From Paenibacillus sp. EZ-K15 (GTDB taxonomy: Bacteria > Bacillota > Bacilli > Paenibacillales > Paenibacillaceae), in assembly GCF_002573715.1 (NCBI RefSeq), contig NZ_PDHM01000004.1, positions 141,537 to 205,536 on the forward strand: a stretch of 64,000 nt of DNA, given 5' to 3'. Below the pieces are notes generated by a model that was not told where the DNA came from, ran no database searches, and worked only from the letters and a program-made list of their open reading frames with translations. The position numbers were made by a program, and so were the translations under genes. Positions 55,996-64,000 of this stretch are shown in pieces (within the stretch, counting starts at the first letter, position 1; every line of letters starts with the position of its first letter).

Positions 55996-58900
55996 ATGCG
56001 CATTCGATTACATAGGTGCCAAAAGCAGCTAAGTATGTTTATGGCTATTGTGATGCTTCTGAGTCTCATCGTTCCTTTCAGTCCCGTGAAGGTGGCGGAG
56101 GCTGCTCCCCAACATGATCAGGTTGTAATCAGCCAAGTGTATGGCGGCGGCGGGAATGGCGGGGCAGTGTATACGCATGATTTTATCGAATTGTTCAATC
56201 CGACGGGCAGTCCGGTTGACCTAACAGGCTGGAAGGTGCGTTATGCCAGCGCAGCAGGCACATTTAACGGCACGACCTCTTTAACTGGTATTATAGCGCC
56301 TTATTCTTATTATTTAATCCAACAACAGAGTAGTGGCTCGGTAGGTACTATTCTACCGGCGCCTAATGTTCAAGGATCGTTGAATTTGAGCGGCTCCAAT
56401 GGCAAGGTGGACTTGGTGAACGCAGCTGGCGATCGCATCGATCTGATTGGTTATGGCTCCGCTTCAGAATATGAAAAGAACCCGACAGCAGCTCTTTCCA
56501 ACAGCACGGCAGCGATTCGCAAGGAGCTGACCGTTGGTCAAAATGATCGCGGCCTCGATACGGATAACAATGCGGCGGATTTTACCGTTACCTCACCGGA
56601 ACCCCGGAACAGCGCGAGTCCAGCTACGCCGGTCACTCCGGGCACGGGCTTGGGAACGGTAACGGCTAATCCGGAGCCTAATGCCTGGCCTGCCGGTACG
56701 AAGATTACGCTGAATCCGCCTACGGTAGGGGCTTCCGTCTATGCGGATGTGTATCTGTCCGGCGGGAACGGCTCCGGCTTCCAGCTCGTCAACGGCCCGA
56801 TCACCATAAACGAGCCTACGCGAGTGGATGCCTATGCAGTCCAAGATGGCCAACCGGATGGGCCGGTCTCCTCGTTCCAATACGATATTTTAACGCAAAC
56901 GTCCGTCACTGAAGCCCGCGGCAAGGCTAAAGGCGAGCATGTGTGGACGGAAGGCATCATTACGCATATCGAAGGCAAAGAAACCTACATTCAAGATGAC
57001 GCAGCAGGTATTGTTCTCTATGACTACCCCCTCAATGCCAGCGTTGGCGACCGGGTGAGCGTGGCCGGCGTGATGGAGATTTACAACAATCTTCAGGAAA
57101 TCAAACCGCACGCCTTGCTGCCGCATGACGTAACGGGTGCAAATGCAGGAGTGCCGCAGGCTCTCCCAATTACCGGAGCAGATCTATCCGAAGCTGCAGG
57201 GGAGACTTATGAGGCAAGACTTGTCTACTTGGATGATGTGACCATCAAATCTGAGAACAGACCTGGTGAATATACAGCCGAACAAGGCGGGCATGAATTC
57301 ATCATCTATTCCGGATTGTCCAAGCTGAAGACGGTGAAAAGCTTCAGCCGCGTCACGGGCGTGGTGAAGCAGTTCGGCAACATCTATGAGCTGATCCCTC
57401 TTGGTGAGAATGCCTTAATCGAGGAGATGTTCTCCGTGATCGCCAGTCCGGGTGCCGGACCGATCATTATCGGGGGAACGGTGACGCTATCTAGCCCTAC
57501 GCAAGGGGCGAGCATCTATTATACGCTCGATGGGTCAGTCCCGACGCAAGCAAGTACACTATATAGCTCGCCGATTCAAATAGACCGTGACACGACCCTC
57601 AAAGCGGTTGTTGTCTCGGGTGCAGATGTGAGCAAGGTATACGAATTTGTTTATAAAGCTACTCAGCAGCCGCGCATCGCGGATATTCAAGGCGAGGACC
57701 ATACTTCACCGTATACAGGACAGACGGTAACCGGTATTGAAGGTGTTGTAACCCAATATGGTTATACGTTCTCTAACGGCAATATCAAGGGATTCTATAT
57801 CCAGGACCCGAAGCCGGATTCCAATCCGAATACTTCGGATGCGATTTTTGTGTATTCTACAGATCCGAGCCCGCCTCAAATCGGAGATCTGGTGAGCGTA
57901 ACCGGAAAAGTGGCCGAGTTTAACGAGGGAAGCTCCAGCAACCTGACCTCCACCCAAATCGAGCTGCAATCCTTCAAGAAGCTTGATCAGGCTCAGCAGC
58001 TGCCCGAACCGGTTACCTTAGGTAAAGGCGGACGTACGATTCCTGCCGCCATTATCGATAATGACAGCATGACAACGTTCGATCCGGAGGAAGATGCCAT
58101 CGACTTCTACGAATCTCTGGAGGGCATGCTGGTCAGACTTCCGCAGCCAACGATCATTAGTCCGTATTGGACAAGCAGCGGAACCTACAACATTGCGACC
58201 CGGGTCGAGAATGGTATTGCCGACGTGATTACTCCTGCCGGCGGTCTCGTTCTGAAAGAACAAGGCAATTTCAACCCGCAGCGTCTTATCATTGCTTATG
58301 GCAATCCGGGGCAGGAAGTAAGCACCGGCGATACGTTTGCCGATGATGTGATCGGTGTAATCGGATATAACAGTGGCAATTTCAAGGTGATTCCGGCTAA
58401 AGGCGAGTTGCCTGCAATCCACAGCAGCTCTTTTAAGCAAGAGGTATCCACTATCGACGTGAATGACGGACAGCTCAGAGTAGCGACGTATAATATTGAA
58501 AATTTTTATCCGGGCGTAAGCTCCACCAAAATCAACAAGCTGGCGGAGTCGATCGTAAATAACATCAAGTCTCCGGATATTATCGGCCTTGTAGAAGTAC
58601 AGGATAACAACGGAGAGCAGAACAACGGAACTACCGCGGCAGATCAAAGCTACCAGACCTTGATTAACGCCATCAAGGCAGCGGGAGGACCCACGTACAG
58701 CTTTACCGACATTGATCCGGTGAATAATAACGATGGAGGAGCGCCGGGAGCGAACATTCGGGTCGGGTTCCTCTACAACGCGGATCGTGTTCAGTTATCC
58801 GACAGCGTTCAAGGCAAAAAGGGCTCCTCGACGGAATCCGTTGCGTATGATGCGGCAAAGGATCAGTTAACCCTGAATCCGGGCCGGATTGATCCGCTGA

Positions 58901-61900
58901 ATGCGGCATTCAACGCGTCGCGTAAGCCTTTGGCCGCACAGTTCGAATTCCAGGGCGAGAAAGTGATCGTCATCGCGAATCATTTTAACTCGAAATCCGG
59001 AGACCAAGGGCCTTTTGGCAATACCCAGCCGCCGGTTCTCTCCAGCGAAGCGCAGCGCCATCAGATTGCAGCGGTCGTGAACGGATTTGTGAAAGGCGTT
59101 GTGTCCGCTAATCCTGACGCCAACGTCGTCGTTCTGGGAGATTTGAATGATTTCCAATTTACCGAGTCGGCGAACATTTTGAAAGGCAACGAATTAGACA
59201 ATCTGATCGATACGCTTCCGCTTGAGGAGCGGTATACCTACACGTATGACGGGAACTCGCAGGTGCTGGATCATATTCTCGTCAGCAAGAATCTGACCCG
59301 CTCAACGCAAGCCGATGTCGTTCATCTGAACGCCGACTTCCCGGTTTCCAAGGGCCGCGTATCGGATCATGATCCGGTTGTCGCGCAGATCGATCTGAAG
59401 GGAGAAGCCGTGAACGGCTTCCCGCTGACGATTTTGCATACCAATGACACACATGCCAATCTGGACACCGTAAACTCTCCGGATAACATTGCGCGCCGGG
59501 TGACGGCGATCAAGGAAGCCAGAGCAAACGCGGTCAATCCTCTGCTCGTGGATGCAGGGGACGTATTCTCCGGCACGCTGTATTTTAATCAATATTTGGG
59601 ACTGGCGGATCTGGAGTTCATGAACCTGGTTCAATATGATGCCATGACCTTCGGTAACCATGAGTTCGATAAAGGATCCGAAGTCCTGAACGATTTCATC
59701 GAGCATGCGGAATTCCCGTTTGTTTCCTCGAACGTGAATTTTTCGGCCGATGCTTTATTGACCCAGAAATTTAAGAATGAAGTGGCCCGGGATGCCAAGG
59801 ATGCAACCATCTACCCGGCTATCATTATGGAGGTAGATGGGGAGCAGGTTGGCCTCATTGGACTTACAACCGAAGACACGGCGAACATCGCTTCGCCTGG
59901 AGACGTCACCTTCGATGATGCGGTGCAAAAGACAAGAGACACCGTGGCGATGCTGCAGAAGGAAGGCATTAACAAAATCGTCGTGCTGTCTCACCTCGGT
60001 TATGACGTGGACGTTAACCTGGCTAAGGAAGTCGAAGGCATCGACATTATCGTGGGCGGTCACAGTCATACCAAGCTGGATCAAGCGGTCGTGGACCGGT
60101 CAGACAGCGAACCGAAGCTGATCGTGCAGACAGGGGAAAAAGGCCAATTCTTAGGTCAGCTTGAGGTCGTATTTGACGACGAGGGTGTTCTGCAGGAGTG
60201 GAACAGCAACCTCATTTCCGTTGACGAGAAGGATAGTGCCGGTCAATACGTGGTACAGCCGGATCCCGAAGCCTTGCAAATTCTGAACACCAAATATAAG
60301 CCGGGCGTGGAGGAACTGAAACAAACGGAAGTCGGTTTGACCGAAGTGAAGCTGAACGGCGTTCGTGCCGACGTGCGGACGAAGGAAACGAATCTTGGCA
60401 ACCTGATTGCGGATGGTATGCTGGATGCGGCGCAAGCGGCCGGCACGAAAGCGGTCATCGCCCTGCAGAACGGTGGCGGCATTCGCGAATCTATTGAGGC
60501 AGGCAAAGTCACAATGGGTGACGTGATGACGGTGCTTCCGTTTAACAATGATCTGGTCACGATCACGTTAACGGGCGCCGAGATTAAAGAAGCCATGGAG
60601 AACGGGGTTTCCAAGACGCCGGCACAGGACGGGCGCTTCCCGCATATCGCGGGCATGAAGTTTATCTATGACTCCACCAAGCCGGTTGGATCACGCGTCC
60701 TGCGAATCGAGGTCAAAGGCAAGAACGGATACGAACCGATCAATATGAATAAATCGTACGAAGTGGCAACAAACGCATTTACCGCTAAAGGCGGCGACTT
60801 CTATGCTTCGCTCGAGAAGGCTTATCTGGAAGGGCGTGTGAACCTGCTCTATAAGCCTGACTATGAAGTATTCTCGAACTATGTGAAAAAAGTAGGCACC
60901 ATCACAGCCAAAACCTCCGCCGTCGAAGGACGGATTACGGACTTGAAGGGAGCGCCGCTTCCAGGAGGACCTGATCCGGGCGGACCGGGAGAGCCTGGAC
61001 CGGGGAACCCTGGGAACCCGGGCACCCCTGGAACTCCAGGACCGACGACGCCTCCCGTGAATCCTTCGAATCCTGGCACGACACCGCCAGCCGAACCAGG
61101 CAAGGTAAAGGTTCCGGTTAAGGTGGAGAATGGTGTGGCAACAGGCAGCGTGACTGGGGCGGCCATGAAGGAAGCCCTGAAACAGCCTTCGGGCGGAAAA
61201 GTCACCGTGGAGGTAACAAGCACGCAGCCGATCCAGTCTTCTTCCGTTACCATCGAGAATGAAGCGCTCCGGGCATGGCTTGATCAAACAAGCGCACAGG
61301 TGCTGGTGGTAGTGACGCCTTACGGAAGCTATGAGCTTCCGAAGACGGAGATCAATCTCCAAGCTCTGGCTGCGCAAACCGGCTCCGATATTAGCGGCCT
61401 TCAATTGGTCATTCAGCTTGCAGTGGATTCGGATGCTCTTAAATCAGCAGCTTCCAAAGGATATAATGCGCTGCAGGCTGTGAGCTACACCGTGACAGCG
61501 AAGTCCAGTAATGGCAAGACCATCACGCTCGGTTCATTCCAATCGTATGTGAAGCGGTCCCTGAATGTCGACAAAGCGCATGCTTTGACCGATATTGCGG
61601 TTGTTCGAGTGGGCGGGAATGGCAATGAATACACACCGGTGCCATTCAAGGTGAATGGTCAACGAATCGATATCTATAGCCGAACCAACAGCACGTACCT
61701 GGTGCTGCAGAACCCGGTAACGTTCCAGGATATTGCCACGCATTGGTCCAAGGCAGACGTTGAATCGCTTGCGGCCAAAATGATCGTAACCGGACGCACA
61801 GAGCAGACCTTTGTTCCCAACGCATCGGTCACTCGAGCCGAGTTCGCAGCGCTTGTCGTCGGGGCATTGGGCCTTTCTGCAGACGCTGCGTCAGGCAGCT

Positions 61901-62268
61901 TCCAGGATGTGGCGTCATCCGACTGGTATACCGGAGCGGTCCAGGCAGCCGTCGATGCCGGTATCATTACCGGCTACACGGACGGCACCTTTAAGCCGAA
62001 CCGGACTATCACACGTGAAGAGATGGCGTTGATGGCGTACAACGCGCTGGAGTATGCCGGATACAACCAAGCCGACGCGGCAAAAGCAAATTTTGCCGAT
62101 GCGACCTCGATCGGTGGTTGGTCCAAGACAGCGGTGTATGAATTGGCAGCTCTTGATATTTTGAACGGAGACCAGAATCAGCGCTTCAACCCTAAATCGA
62201 GTGCCACCCGTGGGGAAAGCGCCGCTGTGCTCCATCGTTTGATGCAGGATTTGACGTATGCGAAATAA
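55996..62268 (+). CDS. SLH-anchored multidomain extracellular nuclease and 5'-nucleotidase
   Basis: A 2090-residue secreted protein. Order: signal peptide (1-36); lamin-tail domain (~38-165: SQVYGGGGNGGAVYTHDFIE); chitobiase-like and OB-like modules (~215-820), including GASIYYTLDGSVPTQASTLY; endonuclease/exonuclease/phosphatase domain (~825-1125) with ATYNIENF, NHFNSKSGD, LGDLNDF and SDHDPV; calcineurin-like 5'-nucleotidase domain (~1143-1400) with LHTNDTHAN, DAGD, GNHEFD and GGHSHT; nucleotidase C-terminal domain (~1420-1630: LQNGGGIRESIE); Gly/Pro linker (~1655-1700); and three SLH repeats (~1910-2090) for cell-wall attachment. Catalytic motifs look intact in both enzymes. It lies next to the nucleoside importer, consistent with stepwise use of extracellular nucleic acid. 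Confidence 0.93.
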   Translation: MRIRLHRCQKQLSMFMAIVMLLSLIVPFSPVKVAEAAPQHDQVVISQVYGGGGNGGAVYTHDFIELFNPTGSPVDLTGWKVRYASAAGTFNGTTSLTGIIAPYSYYLIQQQSSGSVGTILPAPNVQGSLNLSGSNGKVDLVNAAGDRIDLIGYGSASEYEKNPTAALSNSTAAIRKELTVGQNDRGLDTDNNAADFTVTSPEPRNSASPATPVTPGTGLGTVTANPEPNAWPAGTKITLNPPTVGASVYADVYLSGGNGSGFQLVNGPITINEPTRVDAYAVQDGQPDGPVSSFQYDILTQTSVTEARGKAKGEHVWTEGIITHIEGKETYIQDDAAGIVLYDYPLNASVGDRVSVAGVMEIYNNLQEIKPHALLPHDVTGANAGVPQALPITGADLSEAAGETYEARLVYLDDVTIKSENRPGEYTAEQGGHEFIIYSGLSKLKTVKSFSRVTGVVKQFGNIYELIPLGENALIEEMFSVIASPGAGPIIIGGTVTLSSPTQGASIYYTLDGSVPTQASTLYSSPIQIDRDTTLKAVVVSGADVSKVYEFVYKATQQPRIADIQGEDHTSPYTGQTVTGIEGVVTQYGYTFSNGNIKGFYIQDPKPDSNPNTSDAIFVYSTDPSPPQIGDLVSVTGKVAEFNEGSSSNLTSTQIELQSFKKLDQAQQLPEPVTLGKGGRTIPAAIIDNDSMTTFDPEEDAIDFYESLEGMLVRLPQPTIISPYWTSSGTYNIATRVENGIADVITPAGGLVLKEQGNFNPQRLIIAYGNPGQEVSTGDTFADDVIGVIGYNSGNFKVIPAKGELPAIHSSSFKQEVSTIDVNDGQLRVATYNIENFYPGVSSTKINKLAESIVNNIKSPDIIGLVEVQDNNGEQNNGTTAADQSYQTLINAIKAAGGPTYSFTDIDPVNNNDGGAPGANIRVGFLYNADRVQLSDSVQGKKGSSTESVAYDAAKDQLTLNPGRIDPLNAAFNASRKPLAAQFEFQGEKVIVIANHFNSKSGDQGPFGNTQPPVLSSEAQRHQIAAVVNGFVKGVVSANPDANVVVLGDLNDFQFTESANILKGNELDNLIDTLPLEERYTYTYDGNSQVLDHILVSKNLTRSTQADVVHLNADFPVSKGRVSDHDPVVAQIDLKGEAVNGFPLTILHTNDTHANLDTVNSPDNIARRVTAIKEARANAVNPLLVDAGDVFSGTLYFNQYLGLADLEFMNLVQYDAMTFGNHEFDKGSEVLNDFIEHAEFPFVSSNVNFSADALLTQKFKNEVARDAKDATIYPAIIMEVDGEQVGLIGLTTEDTANIASPGDVTFDDAVQKTRDTVAMLQKEGINKIVVLSHLGYDVDVNLAKEVEGIDIIVGGHSHTKLDQAVVDRSDSEPKLIVQTGEKGQFLGQLEVVFDDEGVLQEWNSNLISVDEKDSAGQYVVQPDPEALQILNTKYKPGVEELKQTEVGLTEVKLNGVRADVRTKETNLGNLIADGMLDAAQAAGTKAVIALQNGGGIRESIEAGKVTMGDVMTVLPFNNDLVTITLTGAEIKEAMENGVSKTPAQDGRFPHIAGMKFIYDSTKPVGSRVLRIEVKGKNGYEPINMNKSYEVATNAFTAKGGDFYASLEKAYLEGRVNLLYKPDYEVFSNYVKKVGTITAKTSAVEGRITDLKGAPLPGGPDPGGPGEPGPGNPGNPGTPGTPGPTTPPVNPSNPGTTPPAEPGKVKVPVKVENGVATGSVTGAAMKEALKQPSGGKVTVEVTSTQPIQSSSVTIENEALRAWLDQTSAQVLVVVTPYGSYELPKTEINLQALAAQTGSDISGLQLVIQLAVDSDALKSAASKGYNALQAVSYTVTAKSSNGKTITLGSFQSYVKRSLNVDKAHALTDIAVVRVGGNGNEYTPVPFKVNGQRIDIYSRTNSTYLVLQNPVTFQDIATHWSKADVESLAAKMIVTGRTEQTFVPNASVTRAEFAALVVGALGLSADAASGSFQDVASSDWYTGAVQAAVDAGIITGYTDGTFKPNRTITREEMALMAYNALEYAGYNQADAAKANFADATSIGGWSKTAVYELAALDILNGDQNQRFNPKSSATRGESAAVLHRLMQDLTYAK

Positions 62269-62390
62269 ACATATTGTATAGCGGCTGGATGCAGATTGGA
62301 TTTGCATCTTTGTGATAAACGAGAGGGGGGCCTCAACAGCAAATCTGCCGAAGAACGCTCCAATTGATCAAAAAAGTGGAAAATAGATAT

Positions 62391-62437
62391 GGCGGTGCTA
62401 AGGATGTGATCCTAGCACCGCCATTTCTTGCTTTTTT
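62391..62437 (+). terminator. Terminator after the nuclease/nucleotidase gene
   Basis: GGCGGTGCTA pairs perfectly with TAGCACCGCC (62413-62422), the inner AGGAT/ATCCT also pairs, and TTTCTTGCTTTTTT follows. Confidence 0.88.
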
Positions 62438-62539
62438 GGTTCGTTGCCACCGTTCCGTCCTTTTCGTAAATGGGTGGTAGATCGCACATCCATTTTGTGA
62501 AGATGTGGTTTCTGTTTCTATGTCTAAAGGATGTGCTTG

Positions 62540-62780
62540 CTCATGGTAGCGGAGAGGACGAAACGATTCCGGACAAGCGGCAGCGGTCGCCTAAAAGCTT
62601 TCCAACGGAAAGCTCGCATCGAAAGCATATGCTTTGTCCCCGAATTTCTTCCTTGCTTAAAATCAACCCAAGAAATTTGGGGACAACAGCGATGAGAGGA
62701 ACGATTCGTACACGGAGCGTCTCCTATCAGAAAGAGGGATCCCGCCAGATCTAAGATCTTTTGGGACATCCTCTTTTTTA
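62540..62780 (+). ncRNA. Structured noncoding element with its own terminator
   Basis: Inverted repeats crowd this stretch: AGCTTTCC/GGAAAGCT (62596-62614), the palindrome AAAGCATATGCTTT (62622-62635), and a 17-bp stem 62634-62650 with 62670-62686 (one G-T pair). A terminator-like hairpin at 62731-62779 ends in TTTTTT. The small open frames on either strand here have no ribosome binding site and no protein-like pattern. It may be a small RNA, a leader of the sigma-factor gene, or a dispersed chromosomal repeat. Confidence 0.45.
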
Positions 62781-62857
62781 TGCCGAAAAAACTATAAACA
62801 AAATGTGACCGATCCGCGTCCATAATTGTATTAAGGGTAAAAGGAGGTCTAAAGGCG

Positions 62858-63346
62858 ATGCAGATCGATTCGCTCCGGCCGGGCGGAGATATTACGGAAA
62901 CCTATGAATTATATGGCGATATGCTTTTTAAAATAGCGATGGTGTACCTGGGAAACAAACAGGATGTAGAAGAAGCTATTCAGGAGACGTTTATGAAGCT
63001 GATATATAAATCACCTGAGTTCAGCGATCAGGAGCATAAGAAAGCTTGGCTCATTCGGGTGATTACGAACCATTGCAAGAACATGCAAGGGAGCCTGTGG
63101 CGCAAGCGGGTAACGAAAATGGAGCATATGAATGATTATTTTGTGGAGCCCTCGGAACGGACCCTGATGGATAATGTCATGAGTTTGCCGTTTAAGTATA
63201 AGTCGGTGATCCATCTGTTTTATTACGAGGATTATTCCGTTAAGGAAATCGCCGGGATCTTGCAGATTAATGAGTCTGCGGTCAAGATGCGTCTTCAGCG
63301 CGGCAGGAAGCTGCTGCGCATGGACTTGGAAGGAGAGGACGATTGA
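62858..63346 (+). CDS. ECF-type RNA polymerase sigma factor
   Basis: A 162-residue sigma-70 family protein with only regions 2 and 4. Region 2: YGDMLFKIAMVYLGNKQDVE, then EEAIQETFMKLIYK and KAWLIRVITNHCKNM. Region 4: LPFKYKSVIHLFYYEDYSVK, then EIAGILQINESAVKMRLQRG. AAAGGAGG lies about ten bases before the ATG. The stop overlaps the next start by one base (TGATG), the usual layout of sigma/anti-sigma pairs. A TGTGAC upstream (near 62804) could belong to a self-recognised promoter, but no clear -10 at the right distance is visible. The stress signal is unknown. Confidence 0.93.
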   Translation: MQIDSLRPGGDITETYELYGDMLFKIAMVYLGNKQDVEEAIQETFMKLIYKSPEFSDQEHKKAWLIRVITNHCKNMQGSLWRKRVTKMEHMNDYFVEPSERTLMDNVMSLPFKYKSVIHLFYYEDYSVKEIAGILQINESAVKMRLQRGRKLLRMDLEGEDD

Positions 63347-64000
63347 TGAATCGGAATGACTACAAAACATTGATAGATCGAATAGAACCTGATAAAGGAT
63401 TGGAGGAGCGCCTGATGAAAGGAATGAAACAAAATCAGAGTCAGACGACAAGAAGGAATCGGTGGGGTATGGCTGGCGTTAGTATGGCTGTCATGTTGGG
63501 GCTAGTCTTGGTTGTTTCAATAATGTTGAATCGTGAAGATGTTCCCGTTGTTACCTATACTCCGGAAACGCAAGGGACTGGAGAGCCTACGCCGCCGATC
63601 GCCCAGGCCGGCCATGACCCGGTAACCATTCCGAAGATTGAGCTTCCGGGCGAGAGCAACGTCAAAGCCGACATGATCGGTTTGGTTGTATACCAGGGCA
63701 ATATCTACACCCAGACCGGTACGCAAATCACGCCGGAAATTGCCAAGCAACTGCGGGGCGACAAGCTCGGTCGGTCGAAATCGGGGATTACGGAGTGGAG
63801 CTCCTCCGATGATTACACGGAGCTTGCTTCTACAATCGGCGAAATGGACATTTTCTCGGTTAAGGGATATGACGCCGATTTTAGAATCATGTCCTACATG
63901 GAGCACGACGGGGAAGTCTACGCCGAATTGTATGAGCACCTCAACGGGATTACGGTGGCGAAAGGCGAGGATATCATCGGCAAGCTGAATCTGATGGGGA
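63346..64000 (+). CDS. Probable membrane anti-sigma factor, truncated by window edge
   Basis: The frame starts at ATG 63346 and is still open at 64000, so the first 218 residues are visible. A short cytoplasmic part (~1-43: LIDRIEPDKGLEERLMKGMK) is followed by one transmembrane helix (~45-64: WGMAGVSMAVMLGLVLVVSI). An extracellular domain then follows with strands such as MIGLVVYQGNIYTQTG and YMEHDGEVYAELYEHL. Topology and one-base overlap with the sigma gene fit a DUF4179-type or similar anti-sigma factor that holds the sigma factor until a cell-envelope signal arrives. No zinc-binding H-x3-C-x2-C motif was seen. Confidence 0.75.
   Translation, partial: MNRNDYKTLIDRIEPDKGLEERLMKGMKQNQSQTTRRNRWGMAGVSMAVMLGLVLVVSIMLNREDVPVVTYTPETQGTGEPTPPIAQAGHDPVTIPKIELPGESNVKADMIGLVVYQGNIYTQTGTQITPEIAKQLRGDKLGRSKSGITEWSSSDDYTELASTIGEMDIFSVKGYDADFRIMSYMEHDGEVYAELYEHLNGITVAKGEDIIGKLNLMG

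Noticed and set aside
60960..61100. Gly/Pro-rich repeats in the nuclease gene as a repeat array
   Set aside because: They encode a flexible linker between the enzyme part and the wall-anchoring part of the protein; no spacer structure as in CRISPR.
62470..62823. Small open frames on both strands before the sigma factor gene
   Set aside because: Low-complexity, no ribosome binding site, and they coincide with inverted repeats and a terminator.

Overview
This window looks like a chromosomal segment from a Paenibacillus-type Firmicute. The evidence is purine-rich AGGAGG ribosome binding sites with frequent TTG/GTG starts, a ydjFGHI-like pspA operon, a YdjO-like protein beside a cold shock gene, a CtsR operator before hsp20, an S-layer (SLH) anchored exoenzyme, and many LplB/LplC-type sugar permeases without their own ATPases. 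No rRNA, tRNA, CRISPR array, transposase or phage gene was seen.

Layout. (1) 1-8150, plus strand: the end of an exopolysaccharide-type operon (two GT4 glycosyltransferases, a ManC-like enzyme, UDP-glucose dehydrogenase). It runs by stop/start overlap into a lasso-peptide-type maturation module: NTP_transf_5 protein, PqqD-like B1, transglutaminase-like B2 protease and a fused ABC exporter. No precursor or cyclase gene is in view. (2) 8.3-9.4 kb: cold shock gene with a terminator-like leader, YdjO-like zinc protein, and a small helix-turn-helix protein. (3) 20530-9587, minus strand: a sugar-type ABC importer with a deacetylase-like protein, a DegT aminotransferase, a beta-propeller protein, an alpha/beta hydrolase and a GntR regulator fused to a solute-binding domain. 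(4) 20.7-25.2 kb: CtsR-controlled hsp20 and the pspA-ydjGHI membrane-stress operon. (5) 25.5-49.8 kb: a mosaic carbohydrate locus with three permease pairs, three solute-binding proteins (one a giant fusion), a DUF5696-like protein, an NHL/YIP1-like membrane protein, two DUF4855-like secreted proteins, and a frameshifted AraC-type membrane sensor. A leader of about 250 bp is present twice, and one permease appears to start at AUA. (6) 50.2-55.8 kb: BMP-type nucleoside importer (nupNOPQ-like). (7) 56.0-62.3 kb: a 2090-residue secreted nuclease plus 5'-nucleotidase with SLH anchor. (8) 62.4-64.0 kb: a structured noncoding stretch, then an ECF sigma factor with a truncated partner, probably its anti-sigma.

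How the parts work together. The 50-62 kb genes make a coherent extracellular nucleic-acid scavenging set: surface nuclease and nucleotidase, then nucleoside uptake. The 25-50 kb locus has transport and sensing but no glycoside hydrolase family that I recognise, so the DUF4855 and DUF5696 proteins are the best candidates for unrecognised carbohydrate-active enzymes. All family assignments come from reading motifs; no database search was run.
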